From Metopolophium dirhodum (taxonomy: Eukaryota; Arthropoda; Insecta; Hemiptera; Aphididae), in contig NC_083568.1 of NCBI RefSeq assembly GCF_019925205.1, positions 24,302,393 through 24,366,392 on the forward strand: a stretch of 64,000 bases of DNA, written 5' to 3'. Under the pieces are notes generated by a model, which was not told the DNA's origin, searched no databases, and saw nothing but the letters and a program-made list of their open reading frames with translations. The position numbers and the translations under genes are program-made. Shown here one piece after another: positions 36,553 through 49,800 of the stretch (the first letter of the stretch is position 1; the number at the start of each line of letters is the position of its first letter).

Positions 36553-36560
36553 ATTTTGAG

Positions 36561-38028
36561 CTATACCACGGTCTACTAATACATACCACGAACCTATTCT
36601 CACCATTTCTGTGTTGATTTACGGTATTGATTTAAAAAGTTATATACCTTTAAATTTTAAATTTTATTACTATAATAACAATAATTTATGGTATAAATAT
36701 CTACTTTTATATAATAATTGAGAATAATACTTACCTATATTAAATCTGATTCAACTTACCCTATTGCTAATAAAAAAAATAAATCACTTATTTTGCAATA
36801 CACATAATATTATTATAATATTTAGGCTGACACCTACGTCTAAACCGCAAGGATAGATAATGATAATTATGGATAATAATAGATAATGATAGGTAATATA
36901 AGCATTTTTGTGAACTTTTAAAGTACGTACGTTAAATCATTTTTGAATTTGATGAATATAATTTTTTTTTATGATTATTTAACAGATTAAATAACAAACT
37001 ATTTTATTAGAAAGAAAATTTATTTTATATATTTTGTTTTATTTAATTTGTGATACTATATAATTATATTTATTTCACGCGAGAACATTAATTAATTAAT
37101 TGATGGGATTTATACTTGACGGACGTACCGGTACGTGTAGATTCAAAGTACATAATATACAGACACAACGTTGTACATAATTAAAATATTATATTTAATT
37201 ACAGGAGATAACCATTCATTCCACGCAAAGACATAACCCGGCTTTAAGAGGTCACCATACTCGCAGTATGTAACGCATCACATACCTACCAAAATGTCCG
37301 TTCAGCATTTACAGTTTTTTTCTTTGTTAACTTCAATATTAGGGTGAATTATGTTACCAAACTTAAACGTTAGAATATATTATTATAGGTACATTTTAAT
37401 AATTTAATGTTGAAATGAGTTTTGACAATGAGTAGGTGTTTAAAATATTATTACTAAACGCATGTATAATAACTCACTTAAAAATTTAAATATCGTATAA
37501 ACCAACGAGAGAACTCAAATCGTGTTCTTATATGTAATTAGATAATAGGACAAATTTGCAGTACCTATTATATATTAAAACTATACCCACACATATTTCA
37601 AAGTCAAAACCATTAGGAATACTTGAATACTGAACCAAATAAACTAACCCAAGTAACTAACCAGTAACCACTAATAACATATAGTTGAGTTTATAACAAA
37701 TACATGCAAATAATCATTTTTATAAAAATAACTATAAAAAAATTGATCATAATATATAAACATATACCTAGTCACCAAATATAATCATATTATAGTACTT
37801 GAAATTGATATTAATAAATAAATTTATAAAATAAGTCATTATTTTTCATAAACCTTAACTGCTAAATTACAAAAAACGTCTTCATGTTAACCTTATTTGG
37901 TTCTACTAGTGCAAATAATTGAAAAAATTATGTCATACATTTTCCAACACTGTTTAACAAGAAATTTTTTTTTTATTGACTGATAGTCCTTTTAAAGGGT
38001 TACAAATGGCCTTTATTATTTTCCTTAA
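36561..38028. other. AT-rich intergenic DNA, no gene seen
   Basis: No supported exon, RNA gene or bounded repeat was found. Confidence 0.45.
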
Positions 38029-38511
38029 CACGTTGACTGCCACGAGCCCGCCGGCGTCCTAACACGGATATGTAATAGCGGAGCCATGGTATAAATAACA
38101 TGTTATTTCTTCGATCTGCTTTTGATCCATTATAATACAATAATAGAGCACTCGAAACGTAATATTGAGAACGAACAAGGACAAGCACGCACCGTGATTG
38201 ATAAACAATTAATGACAAATATAAACAAGAAATTATCTATACATTTATTATGGTAGCCGGCGACCAATCCGGCGTCATGGTAATACGACATAATTATCAC
38301 GCCAGATGACCGCCGGCGACCTAACTATTTTTATTTTAAATTCGTAATATTAGGATTTTTCCAATAATAACGGTGTAATCAAAGTTATAATTAGCCTCTC
38401 CTATCTATATATACACCCATGAACATTACAGTAATAACATGTTATTTATACCATGGCTCCGCTATTACATATCCGTGTTAGGACGCCGGCGGGCTCGTGG
38501 CAGTCAACGTG
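38029..38511. mobile_element. piggyBac-like MITE with 79-bp perfect inverted ends
   Basis: CACGTTGACTGCCACGAGCC... at 38029-38107 is exactly reverse-complemented at 38433-38511. The left flank is TTAA (38025-38028), the canonical piggyBac target. The right flank is TATA rather than TTAA. The terminal sequence xxxxTTGACTGCCA resembles piggyBac/looper ends. A GC-rich centre repeats CCGGCGACC in both orientations. There is no transposase. The identical arms imply a young insertion or an arm homogenised by conversion. Confidence 0.82.
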
Positions 38512-40271
38512 TATATTATCATCACCGCAATTTTACAACCGCAATCGCAATAACTTGTCTTTCTTTTTAAAATAACATTTTATAATTAATATAATATTAA
38601 ATTAATATGATTTTATATTTTGGAACTTTTACGAACCTACTTTGAATTATTTTCACTGTTTAATACAAATTAATACAGTTTAATACTAAATTGTATGTAT
38701 TATTCTAAATTAAATGAGCGGCTTAACCGTTTTTATCATTTATTCGTATGAATTTGTTCAGTTGTTTTAATAGTGGGCAGTAGTTATTATTGTATTGAGT
38801 ATCATTAGGCCGGTTGCGGGTTTATACTTATAAAAAAACTATTAATTTTAATTTCAACAAAATATATTTTAAATGCATAATTTGTCTTCTAAAGTTCTAA
38901 AAGAAACATTTTTAATAAATATTCACTGTTACTGTGTTAGTAAAACGGTAATTCTATCAACTTAGATATTCAAATGGTATTTGGGTGAAAATGTTTTTGC
39001 GATTATAATATATAATATATATTATATATCTAAATGCCTTAAATAATTTTTTTAATATAGGTGCTTTTAAAAAATGTCCTTTTTTTGTTATCGCTGGTAT
39101 AATGGAATTTACCGCTTAGTCTCGAGTTTTAATACTCTCTATACAAAACATGATACCACTTCTACTCATAAATATATATAATAGTTTATTTATTAAGGTG
39201 TTAACATTGTCATCGTCATAATTTTTAAAAAGTTTCCACAAAATAATATCGGCTGAACAAACCATTTTCTGGTTCTCAGGTGTTCAATATCGAATAAAAT
39301 AATATCCTGTTCCGTGTTTCTTAAAAAAATATTACACAAAAAGTATTTTTAGTTTATTTATTAAATAAAATTGCATGTGTACAAACATGCCATTATTATT
39401 CTTTTTTTCACACTTATACGCATTACAAATTAAAGTGATTTAAAAGTTTATTGTCTTCTTGAAAAAATAATTGAAAATTGAGTTTACCAACGACAACGTT
39501 ACATAGTTCAAAATAGAGTTGTTAATTTTATAGACACTGTATTATTGGTTCATGTTGCGGGAAAATAAAACAGTGGTAGGTAGGTTCTGGTGAATATTGA
39601 ATCAAGTGGGGGCCCAAAAAAACACATTTTGATTAAAGACCGACGAAAAATCGACAAACAATCGTGCTGTATAGTCTATGACCCGTGGCACCTTAATATT
39701 ACAAATAATAATAATAGTAATACACACATTACAATAACATTATAATCTGTATGTGTACTATACGGCAGAATGTAAATTATGTTTTATGAAATACGACAAC
39801 AATTACACAGTTTTTTGTTTCAAAAAACATCACCTGTGGCATACGATGGTTCTTACAAAAAAAAAAAAAAAAGACCAACAAAAAACAGTATAAATAATAA
39901 TGATAATATTTTATAGCTGTACACAAAACACTTAAGAACAACGATATAATGATAATAAAAATAATAACAATAGTAGTAATATATTCGAAACACGAACGTA
40001 TCAATAATACAACGATCATAATATTATTATACAATATCGTGAACAAATATGTTTTAAATAGATGTACAATTAATTGTAATATGAAAAAAAAAATGTAAAT
40101 AGTAATTATTTAACATTTAAATAAATTATTATAAATTCGAGGCAAACGGTAACCAAAAACGTGATCAACGTCGGGCGTAATTGTGATTCGGTGGGCGCTG
40201 GGGTATGATCGGATATAGTTTGCATTGGCGTTTAGAGTTTCTTCAAAGCCGACGAGTCTTGCGTCTCAGGG
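38512..40271. other. AT-rich DNA downstream of the GPCR gene
   Basis: Between the MITE and the stop codon of the GPCR tail exon. It should contain the 3' UTR. No exon was seen. Low-complexity (A)n and (TAA)n tracts occur at 39855-39990. Confidence 0.45.
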
Positions 40272-40885
40272 TTAGGTTAGGTCTTTGGTTTTCTTTTTCT
40301 GGTTGCGATCAACGTCACCGTCGCAATCCGACTCGACCACGTTCGAGTCGACGACGTTCTTCCGGTTCAGCAGATAGTCCAAGTCTTGGGATATTCGGTC
40401 CAAAACGTCATCGTCGTTACTGTCACCACCGGAACCATCTGTCTCAGGTTCGGGTACTGTCGACGACGACTTGTCGGTAACCCCGGACATGAATAACATA
40501 TGTGGTTGCCGACATGGTTCCACATCCACGCTGCACACCACGATTGTCGGGGAACCATCAGTGGTGGTGGCATGCTGTTTGACCAGTCCGACTTCAACGC
40601 ACACGTGCGTGGCCAACATGTCAGGTGGTGGTTGCACCACACACCGGATAGAAGTGTCGCTTCCGGCCGGAAGTGGCGCCATCGAAGTCGGCTGCGGGGC
40701 ATCCGCAAAGTCCACCGGCTGCCAGTCATCCACCAATACCATGTCTGCAGAATCGATAGCCGTCGTCTCCAATAATGGTGACCGACTGTTGTTCCGGTAC
40801 GAACAACAACTCTTTTCTCCACTGCCACAGTAATCGCCACATCCACTGTCAGTGTCGTGACCGTCCGACGACTTTTCGTGACACC
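40272..40885 (-). CDS. Terminal exon: acidic cytoplasmic tail, probably of the GPCR
   Basis: The acceptor TTTTACTATGCTGCAG precedes the exon at 40886. The frame is open for 204 codons to TAA at 40272-40274. The exon is markedly more GC-rich than its surroundings. Visible features are DTDSGCGDYCGSGE near the start, a VLVDDWQPVDFADAP segment, and an acidic run before DDDVLDRISQDLDYLLNRK, which may be an amphipathic helix. It ends with the basic stretch NQKKKTKDLT. There is no transmembrane segment. It begins in phase 1, which matches the exon at 56708-56911. The link across a 15.8-kb intron is therefore plausible but rests on phase and orientation alone. It could instead belong to another gene with exons I did not find. 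Overlapping plus-strand ORFs are shadows. Confidence 0.7.
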
Positions 40886-43800
40886 CTGCAGCATAGTAAA
40901 ACAGAAAACATTAAAATAATGTAATATTCAGTAAAACACAAAAACGTAAAAATAATACATAATATAGTCTTTAATCACCTACATCTACATACATACAATG
41001 TGATCTATGCAAGTATATTATAATATGAGCTCAGCAGATTGTTAGAAACCAAATCTTAATTTATCTGTCCACAACTGGTTACCTATCTACAAGTAGTACA
41101 ATTAATGTAAAATATTGTGTAATAATAATATTTTAATCATGTGATTAATGAATAATGATGTTTAATATTTGTATCTAAACTCAGACTAAGATTAACTCTA
41201 AATAATGAAAAAAAGAAAATAAATCCGATTTTTATATGATAATCAAATACAGGGAACTCTTTTAAATCAAATTGAAATAATCAATAATTTAAACTGCAAC
41301 GGAAGACATCAAGAAATAGGTACTGGAGCACAAAATACTTTTGATATGAAAATTAATTAACACTAGGATTTTTTAAAAAATATTTAGCTTACGCAACCAA
41401 AAGGCAGAAAGTGACCACAGTACTTATACCGTATTTTTATTTTAGTATTGATGATCATTTTCTAGCCGTATCACACAATATCATATTATCATAGATTATA
41501 AAAATGTATTAATAAAGTTATTGGATTCTACGGGAAAAGTTATTTACGAACCATTAATTTTTTATTTTATTTTGATAATATGATAAAAATAACAAGATGA
41601 TTCAGAAAAAGTTAATAACTACATTGTTGCTTACTGCTTTTTGGCGTAGGAGGGCCAAATTATGTATTGAATTATATACACATAATACTACCTATATAAA
41701 GAAATATATTAGAAAGCTTAAAAACCGATAAAAAAAATGTGGGCAAGTGGGGTCGCTCTGCTTTACATTAGGTTACAAGTGGGTCACTGTAATGGATGGT
41801 GTTAAATTTGAATTCAATGATATAATAATATCATTGTATAAGAAAAACGATTGTGAGCGAAAACGGCCAGTCAGCCTATGATATTACTAAATATATTTGA
41901 TGGTATTATTGTGAATAAAGTAATTTATATATAACCTTTATACGTCGAACTTGTTTTAAATTTTCAATCCTTATCTATAAAAGTTGAATATTTTATACAT
42001 TTTTAACTACAAAATAATTATACAATTTTAAATTTGCTAAATTTAGTCAGAACTTGAACTTTAAATGCTTACAAAAAAAAAAATGTTCCTATGTATTAAA
42101 TGTTGACTTGCATTAAATTTTCACGTTTTTTTACCCAACAAAAAAAATTTATTGATATTTATGGAAAAAAAAAATTAAAAAAATTGAAAACTGACAATGT
42201 CTGTAAACAGCTCAAAAAGAGTCAAAATATTTTCAAAATTTTATGGTGTATAGAAAATGAAAATATAAACATTCAGTAACATTTTTATGTATCTATATTT
42301 ATTCGTTTTTGAATAACAATAAGATAAAAAACCGCAACATCAGAAATCGAGTGAATATCCAATCTTGTAAAAATATGAACTTCAAACGCTCATAAAATTT
42401 TAATTTTTTTAATTGTAGACATTTTTTATTTTGATAAAATTAGACAAACTTATGAGGAATTTGGTATTACATTTTCAAATCTTAGATTTAAAAAGAAAAA
42501 TTTTTATGAATTCTCAACTCAAAATAATTTGCTAATGTTCGTGATTTTTCCGTATTTTGTCAAGATTTGAACTTTAAATGCTTGTAAATAAAAACTGTGA
42601 CTAAGGATTTCTAAAATTTTTCAAATGTCATTGTAACAATATATTAGGAGCCTTCTATTAAATTTTCAAGCTTTTTTACCTAATAAATAAAGTTTTATTG
42701 ACATTCATAGAAAAAAAAGATGGATAAGTGGATGTCGCTCTGCTGTACAGTAGGTTACAAGTGGGTCACTGTAATGGATGGTGTTAAATTTGAATTCAAT
42801 GATATAATATCATTGTATAAGAAAAACGATTCTGAGCGAAAACGGTCAGTCAGCCTATGATTTTACCAAGTATATTTGATGATATTATTGTGAATAAAGT
42901 AATTTATATATAACCTATTTACGTGGAGCCTTGTTTTAAATTTTCAATCTTAAGCCATAAAAGTTAAACATTTTATAAATTTTTAACCACAAAATAATTA
43001 ATAAATTATAAATTTGATAAATGTTGTCAAAATTTGAACTTTAAATGCTTATAAAAAAAAATTGTGCCTATGTATTTTTAATATTTTTCAACTGCTATTA
43101 GAACGATATATCAGGAGCCTTATATTAAATTTTCACGCTTTTTTACCCAACAAATAAAAATTTATTGATATTTATAGAAAAAAAACTAAAAAAATTGAAA
43201 ACTGACAATGTCCGTGAACAGCTCAAAAAGAGTCAAAATATTTTCAACATTTTATGGTGTATAGAAAATGCTAATATAAACATTCAGTGAAATTTTCAAG
43301 TATGTACAGTCATTTGTTTTTTAATGACAATAAAATAAGAAAATTGTTACATGAGAAATCGAGTAAATGTTGTAAAAATATAAATTTCAGACGCTCATAA
43401 AAATTTAATTTAAGTTTCTTGTAGACATTTTTTTTTTGATAAAGGTAGACAAACTTATGAGTAATCTTATATTACATTTTCAAATCTTAGATTTAAAAAG
43501 AAAAGTTTTTATGAATTCTCATCAAAATAATTTGCTATTTTTCGTGATTTTTCCGTATTTTGTCAAAATTTGAACTTTAAATGCTTATAATTAAAAACTG
43601 TGAATAAGGATTTTTAATTTTTATCTTCTGCCTTTGAAACAATAACCTAGGAGCCTTCTATTAAATTTTCAAGCTTTTTTACTCAACAGATAAAATTTTA
43701 TTGATATTTATAGAAAAAAAAACTAAAAAAATTGAAAACTGACAATGGCCGTAAACAGCTCAAAAAAAGTCAAAATATTTGGAAAATATTACGGTGTATA

Positions 43801-46800
43801 GGGAATGCTTATATAAACATTCAGTCAAAATTTCATGTACTTATGATCATATTTTGTTTTGGAGTTGCACCAAAAACCAAAATCGATTTTCTCGAAAACA
43901 GATTTTGCGTAAAAATTCCCGTTTTTCCTTAATTTTTCTTTTGTTTTTCACGTCGCTTGTGAAAAATACTGGGAAATTTTTACTTTTGACCCCCCAAAGT
44001 ACCAACTAGATTCACTTTCCTATCAGAAAAGTTACTATTGAAGAAAATCCAAGCACTTTTACTGTCCTAAAAGGTGATGACACACACAAAAATAAAAAAA
44101 AAAATTAAAAAAAAACACACATCATTGTAGAATCAATACATTCATCGCTTCGCTCAGAATCTAAAAAAACACACATCATTGTAAAATCAATTCATTCATC
44201 GCTTCGCTCAGAATCTAAAAGACTAATAAAATTGGAAATAGAAAATGTTCCTAAACAGTTCAAAACAAATCAAAATACTTTAAAAATTTTACCGTACATA
44301 GAAAATGCAAATATAAACGACCAGTGAAAATTGCATGTACCTACGGTCATTTGTTTTAGAGTAGCACCAAAAACCAAAATCGATTTTCTCGAAAACAGAT
44401 TTTGCGTTAAATTTCCCGTTTTCCCTTAATTTGTATGTTGTTTTTCTCGGCGGTTTTGAAACACATTGGGAATTTTAAATTTTGACCTTCTCAATGCATC
44501 AACTAGATTCACTTTCCCATCGAACCAGATACAGTTAAAGACAATTAAAGCAGTTTTACTGCCCCAAACCGTGATGACAGACACAAAAAAAAAAATTAAA
44601 TAATAAAAAAAAAAAGGTGGATAAGTGGATGTCGCTCTGCTGTACAGTAGGTTACAAGTGGGTCACTGTAATGGATGGTGTTAAATTTGAATTCAATGAT
44701 ATAATATCATTGTATAAGAAAAACGATTCTGAGCGAAAACGGTCAGTCAGCCTATGATAGCTCATAAAAATTTAATTTAAGTTTCTTGTAGATACTTTTT
44801 TTTTGATAAAGGTAGACAAACTTATGAGTAATCTTATATTACATTTTCAAATCTTAGATTTAAAAAGAAAAATTTTTATGAATTCTCAACTCAAAATAAT
44901 CTGCTAATTTTCGTGATTTTTCCGTTTTTTGTCAAAATTTGAACTTTAAATGCTTATAAATAAAAACTGTGACAGAGGATTTTTAATTTTTTTCATCTAC
45001 CTTTGAAACAATAACCTAGGAGCCTTCTATTAAATGTTCAAGCTTTTATACTCAACAGATAAAATTGTATTGATATTTATAGAAAAAAAAACTAAAAAAT
45101 TGAAAACTGACAATGTCCGTAAACAGCTTAAAAGGAGTCAAAATATTTTCAAAATTTTATGGTGTATAGAAAATGCTAATATAAACATTCAGTCAAAATG
45201 TCATGTCTCTACGGTCATTTGTCTTAGAGTAACACCAAAAACCAAAATCGATTTTCTCGAAAACAGATTATGCGTAAATATTCCCGTTTTTCCTTAATTT
45301 TTCTTTTGTTTTTCACGTCACTTCTGAAAACTACTGGGAAATGTTTACTTTTGACCCCCCAAAGTACCAACTAGATTCACTTTCCTATCAGAAAAGTTAC
45401 TGTTGAAGAAAATCCAAGCACTTTTACTGTCATAAAAAGTGATGACAGACACAAAAATAAAAAAAAAATAAAACACACATCATTGTAGAATCAATACATT
45501 CATCGCTTCGCTCAGAATCTAAAAGGTGGGTGAATATCAAATGTTGTAAAAATATGAATTTCAAACGCTCATAAAAATTTAATTTGACTTTTTGTAGACA
45601 TTTTTTTTGATAAAGGTAGATAAACTTATGGGTAATCTTGTATTACATTTTTAAATCTTAAATTTAAAAAAAATTTTTTTATGAATTTCTAACTCAAAAT
45701 AATTTTCTAATTTTCGTGATTTTTCCGTATTTTGTCAACATTTGAACTTTAAATGCTTATAAATAAAAACTGTGACTAAGGATTATTAATTTTTTTCATC
45801 TGCCTTTGAAACAATAACCTAGGAGCCTTCTATTAAATTTTCAAGCTTTTTTAACCAACAAATAAAATTTTATTGATATTTATAAAAAAAAACTAAAAAA
45901 AATGAAAACTGAAAATGTCCGTAAACATCTCAAAATAAGTCAAAATATTTAGAAAATATTACGGTGTATAGGGAATGCTTATATAAACATTCAGTCAAAA
46001 TTTCATGTACTTATGATCATTTGTTTTAGAGTTGCACCAAAAACCAAAATTTTCTCGAAAAAAGATTATGCGTAAATATTCCCGTTTTTCCTTAATTTTT
46101 CTTTTGTTTTTCACGTCACTTCTGAAAACTACTGGGAAATGTTATAATACAAATCAACAAATATGCCCGATTAACCAATAGCAACAAATATATTATACAC
46201 AGGTGAATTTTCCTAAAATTTTCTTTTATATAAACCTTCTCTGTGAAATACTCTTTCGTTTAAAAAAAAAAATCAAGACATACAAGAAGATCTGATAAGT
46301 AGTTCCAATGTTTAGTTTAACGGGCAACGAAGTGCCAGCGGGATCAGCTAGTATATTATATATATATTACTAGCCGATCCCGCGCACTTCGTTTCCCGTA
46401 AAAAATTACAACTCTCAAAAAAATTGTGTTTGTTCATTTCATATGTGTCCAACTCGTAGAGTCGTAGCAGTTAGTGCAACTCATCCAACACATATCTACA
46501 GCATATCAAGTACCTATACATATTATATATACACAGTAGACATATATATAGAGTTACACCAAAAACCAAAATCGATTTTCTCAAAAACAGATTTTGCTTA
46601 AAAATTCCCGTTTTTCCTTAATTTTTCTTTTGTTTTTCACGTCGCTTGTGAAAAATACTGGGAAATTTTTACTTTTGACCCCCCAAAGTACCAACTAGAT
46701 TCACTTTCCTATCAGAAAAGTTACTGTTGAAGAAAATCCAAGCACTTTTACTGTCATAAAAGGTGATGACAGACACAAGAAGAACACACATCTTTGTAAA

Positions 46801-49800
46801 ATCAATACATTCATCGCTTCCCTCAGAATCTAAAACACACACATGATTGTAAAATATATATATATATTCATCGTTCCACTAAGAACCTAAAACGTTTCAA
46901 AAAAACCCTAATGTGTGCTTAAAGTGGATATTGGAAAAAAATTGTTTAAAGAAATATTGAAATTATATTATCTTAAGAGTAAAGTTACTCATATACAGTA
47001 CTAACTACCAACGCATCAGCATATTAACGGTATAGTTTCATCATAACTTTGGGCATCAATATGATTTAGTGGCACAATGACTATCAATATTATGTTATCT
47101 TTCAAAGTTATATATATATATATTTTATTTTTATGATAAGTTACACAACTTGTACCTACTAAAGTACAGTACAGACTAAATACGTTTTGAGAAAAAAAAA
47201 TGGTATGTGATAATTCTCAAAAGATTACGTAAACATAATATATTGTAATATAAAACATTTTAATACCTACTCTTTTTTTTTTTTTTTTTTTTTTTTTTAT
47301 TGGTCTTGAAATCTATAAAATTTCTGCTTCGACAACTTGGTCATTAGCATGTTACTATAAATAATAGATACATAATATTTATAGTGGGTAACAGATCTAA
47401 GAATTAAATACAAAAAGATACAATAGAAACAGTTTTAGATTAGTTCGTTTAGTAATTTGTACATTGAAAAGGGGTTGACTAGAGTAGCTTGAGTAATTTG
47501 GTTGTCTTGAAGAATTCGATGGTGTTGATCTCATTTTCAGGATTTGGGCCTAGACTTGCTCCAATTTGGTGGCTTATATTGAGCTCCTCTCTTTGTTGTA
47601 TGTAAATTCTACATTCTTCGAATATGTGTTTTATTGTAATTGTTGTGCCACATGATTGACATATTGGTGGGTCTCCTTTGATCATTATGTACTCATGAGT
47701 TAGTCTTGTGTGGCCAATTCTGGCCCTATTTAGTTTTTTTTCATTTGTGGTACTAATATTGGGATTTCTTCTCCATCTTTGGACCGTTTGTTTAACTTGG
47801 TTTAATTTGGTGTTTTGGATGTTCCATATATTTTGCCATATTATAGTGGTGTCTCTTTGAATTTGTTTTCTTATGTCAGAGTATGATGAAATGTTAATAT
47901 ATTGTGAATTCGGTGAATTGATTGCTAATTTAGCTTGTTTATCTGCCCTTTCGTTGCCGATTATTCCAATGTGTCCAGGTATCCAGATTAATTTTATATT
48001 GTTGTTCTTTTGGTTTGCTTCCTCTAGTCTATTCTGAATTTGAATTGCTATATCGCTCGGATTGAATTTATTTTTTACACTAATTAGTGTACTTAACGAG
48101 TCGCTTAGAATGATATGTTTTTGGTTTTCCTTTTTGTTTATATATTTTATGGCTAGCAATATAGCAAGTGCTTCGGCTGTATATATGGAACATGTCGATG
48201 GTAGTTTGAATGATGTCTGTGAATTGTTTTTTATTATGGCTATTCCTACCCCTTCGTCATTTTTGGAGGCATCTGTATATAGTTCTTGAAATTCATTTTG
48301 GTTCTCTAGAGTATTTTTCAGAAGGTTTTTGTATATAAGTGGAGGCGTGTTTTCTTTACGTAGAGTATTCAATTCTGTGTTTATTTTATATATGCTTGTC
48401 CATGGAGGACAAATTATTTTTTCTTTTTTTATTATTTGTGGAATCTTGGTGTAGTTTTTATTATTTTGTAGATCAAGGGTTATGTTGCTAGTTGAAGCTG
48501 GGTTATTTGTTAATCTGGTTAGTCTCGCAGCGTATAGGAGTGTCAACTCTGTTCTTTTTAGGTCTGGTGTTGGTTCACCCGCTATATTATAAATACTTTT
48601 AATTGGGCTGCTTTTGAAGGCCCCTATAGCCATTCGCATCCCCGTGTTGTGGTTTGAGTCTATATATTTTATTAATGTGTTTTTGGCCGTGTTATAAAGA
48701 AATGAACCGTAATATAATTTTGCTTGAATTGTTGATTTAAATATTTTGATCAATGTTTCTGTTTCACATCCCCAATTTGTGTGCGATAATAGTTTTATTA
48801 AATTAAGCGCTTTATTTGTAGATACTTTCAATGATTTTATGTGCTGCGACCACGTGAGCCTAGAATCGAATGTTATACCCAATATTTTTATACATGTTTT
48901 GTTGGGTATATTTTTATTATTCATTTTAATATTTAGTTCTCCTACATTTGATTTCCTGGTAAAGGTTATGCTCTTTGATTTTTCTATTGAAAAACCGAAT
49001 CCCGTTTTTGCTGACCATTTTTCTAGTTGATTTGCTGTTGCTTGTAGGTGGTATTTAACTGTTTTGATATTTTTACTTCTACATGAGAAATTAGCATCAT
49101 CTGCAAATATGTTGGCTTTTATCGGAAATTTACAATGTTTATCAATTTTGTTAATTGCCACTAAAAATAGTGTAACTGAAAGTGCGGATCCTTGTGGTAC
49201 TCCATTTTCCTGTGTAAAGGTATCAGAGATATGGTTTGATGTTTTGACTTGGAATGTTCTATTTTTTAGGAAGTTCGTTATAAAATTTAGCATATTACCT
49301 TGGCATATGACTTTATTTAGCTTAGAAAGAATGTAGTGTCTCCAGGTGACGTCATATGCTTTTGAAATGTCTATACTAAGTAAGCCTAAGATTTGTTTAT
49401 TTTGAAGAGCTTGCTGAGCTTCTTCCTTTATTGCGATGAAGTTGTCGTATGTGGAGCGATTTTTTCTAAAGCCACTTTGGAACGGCGTTAGGTAATTAAT
49501 TTTTTCTAGATACCAAATAAGTCTAAAATTTACAATTTTTTCTATGACCTTACACATGGTGTTTAATAATGTGATTGGCCGATAACTTTCTGTGTTGAAT
49601 CTACATTTTCCTGGTTTGTTAATAGGGATGACTATGCCCTTTTTCCATGTTGAGGGGAAGATACCGTTACACCAAATGGTGTTGTATATTTTTTCGAGTA
49701 AGAGTTGACTTTTTGGACCAAAATATTGTATAAAAATAAATGGAATCCCATCAGGCCCTGGGCTTAGACTTTTACATTTTTTTAGTGTGTATGCTATTTC

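Noticed and set aside
36254..36553. 99-codon ORF at the right end of the hAT element
   Set aside because: The peptide is made of the repeated AACCG terminal motifs and has no domain.
40205..40894. Four overlapping ORFs on other frames of the GC-rich exon
   Set aside because: Only the minus frame ending at 40272 has a good splice acceptor and a phase fitting other exons. The others are shadows.
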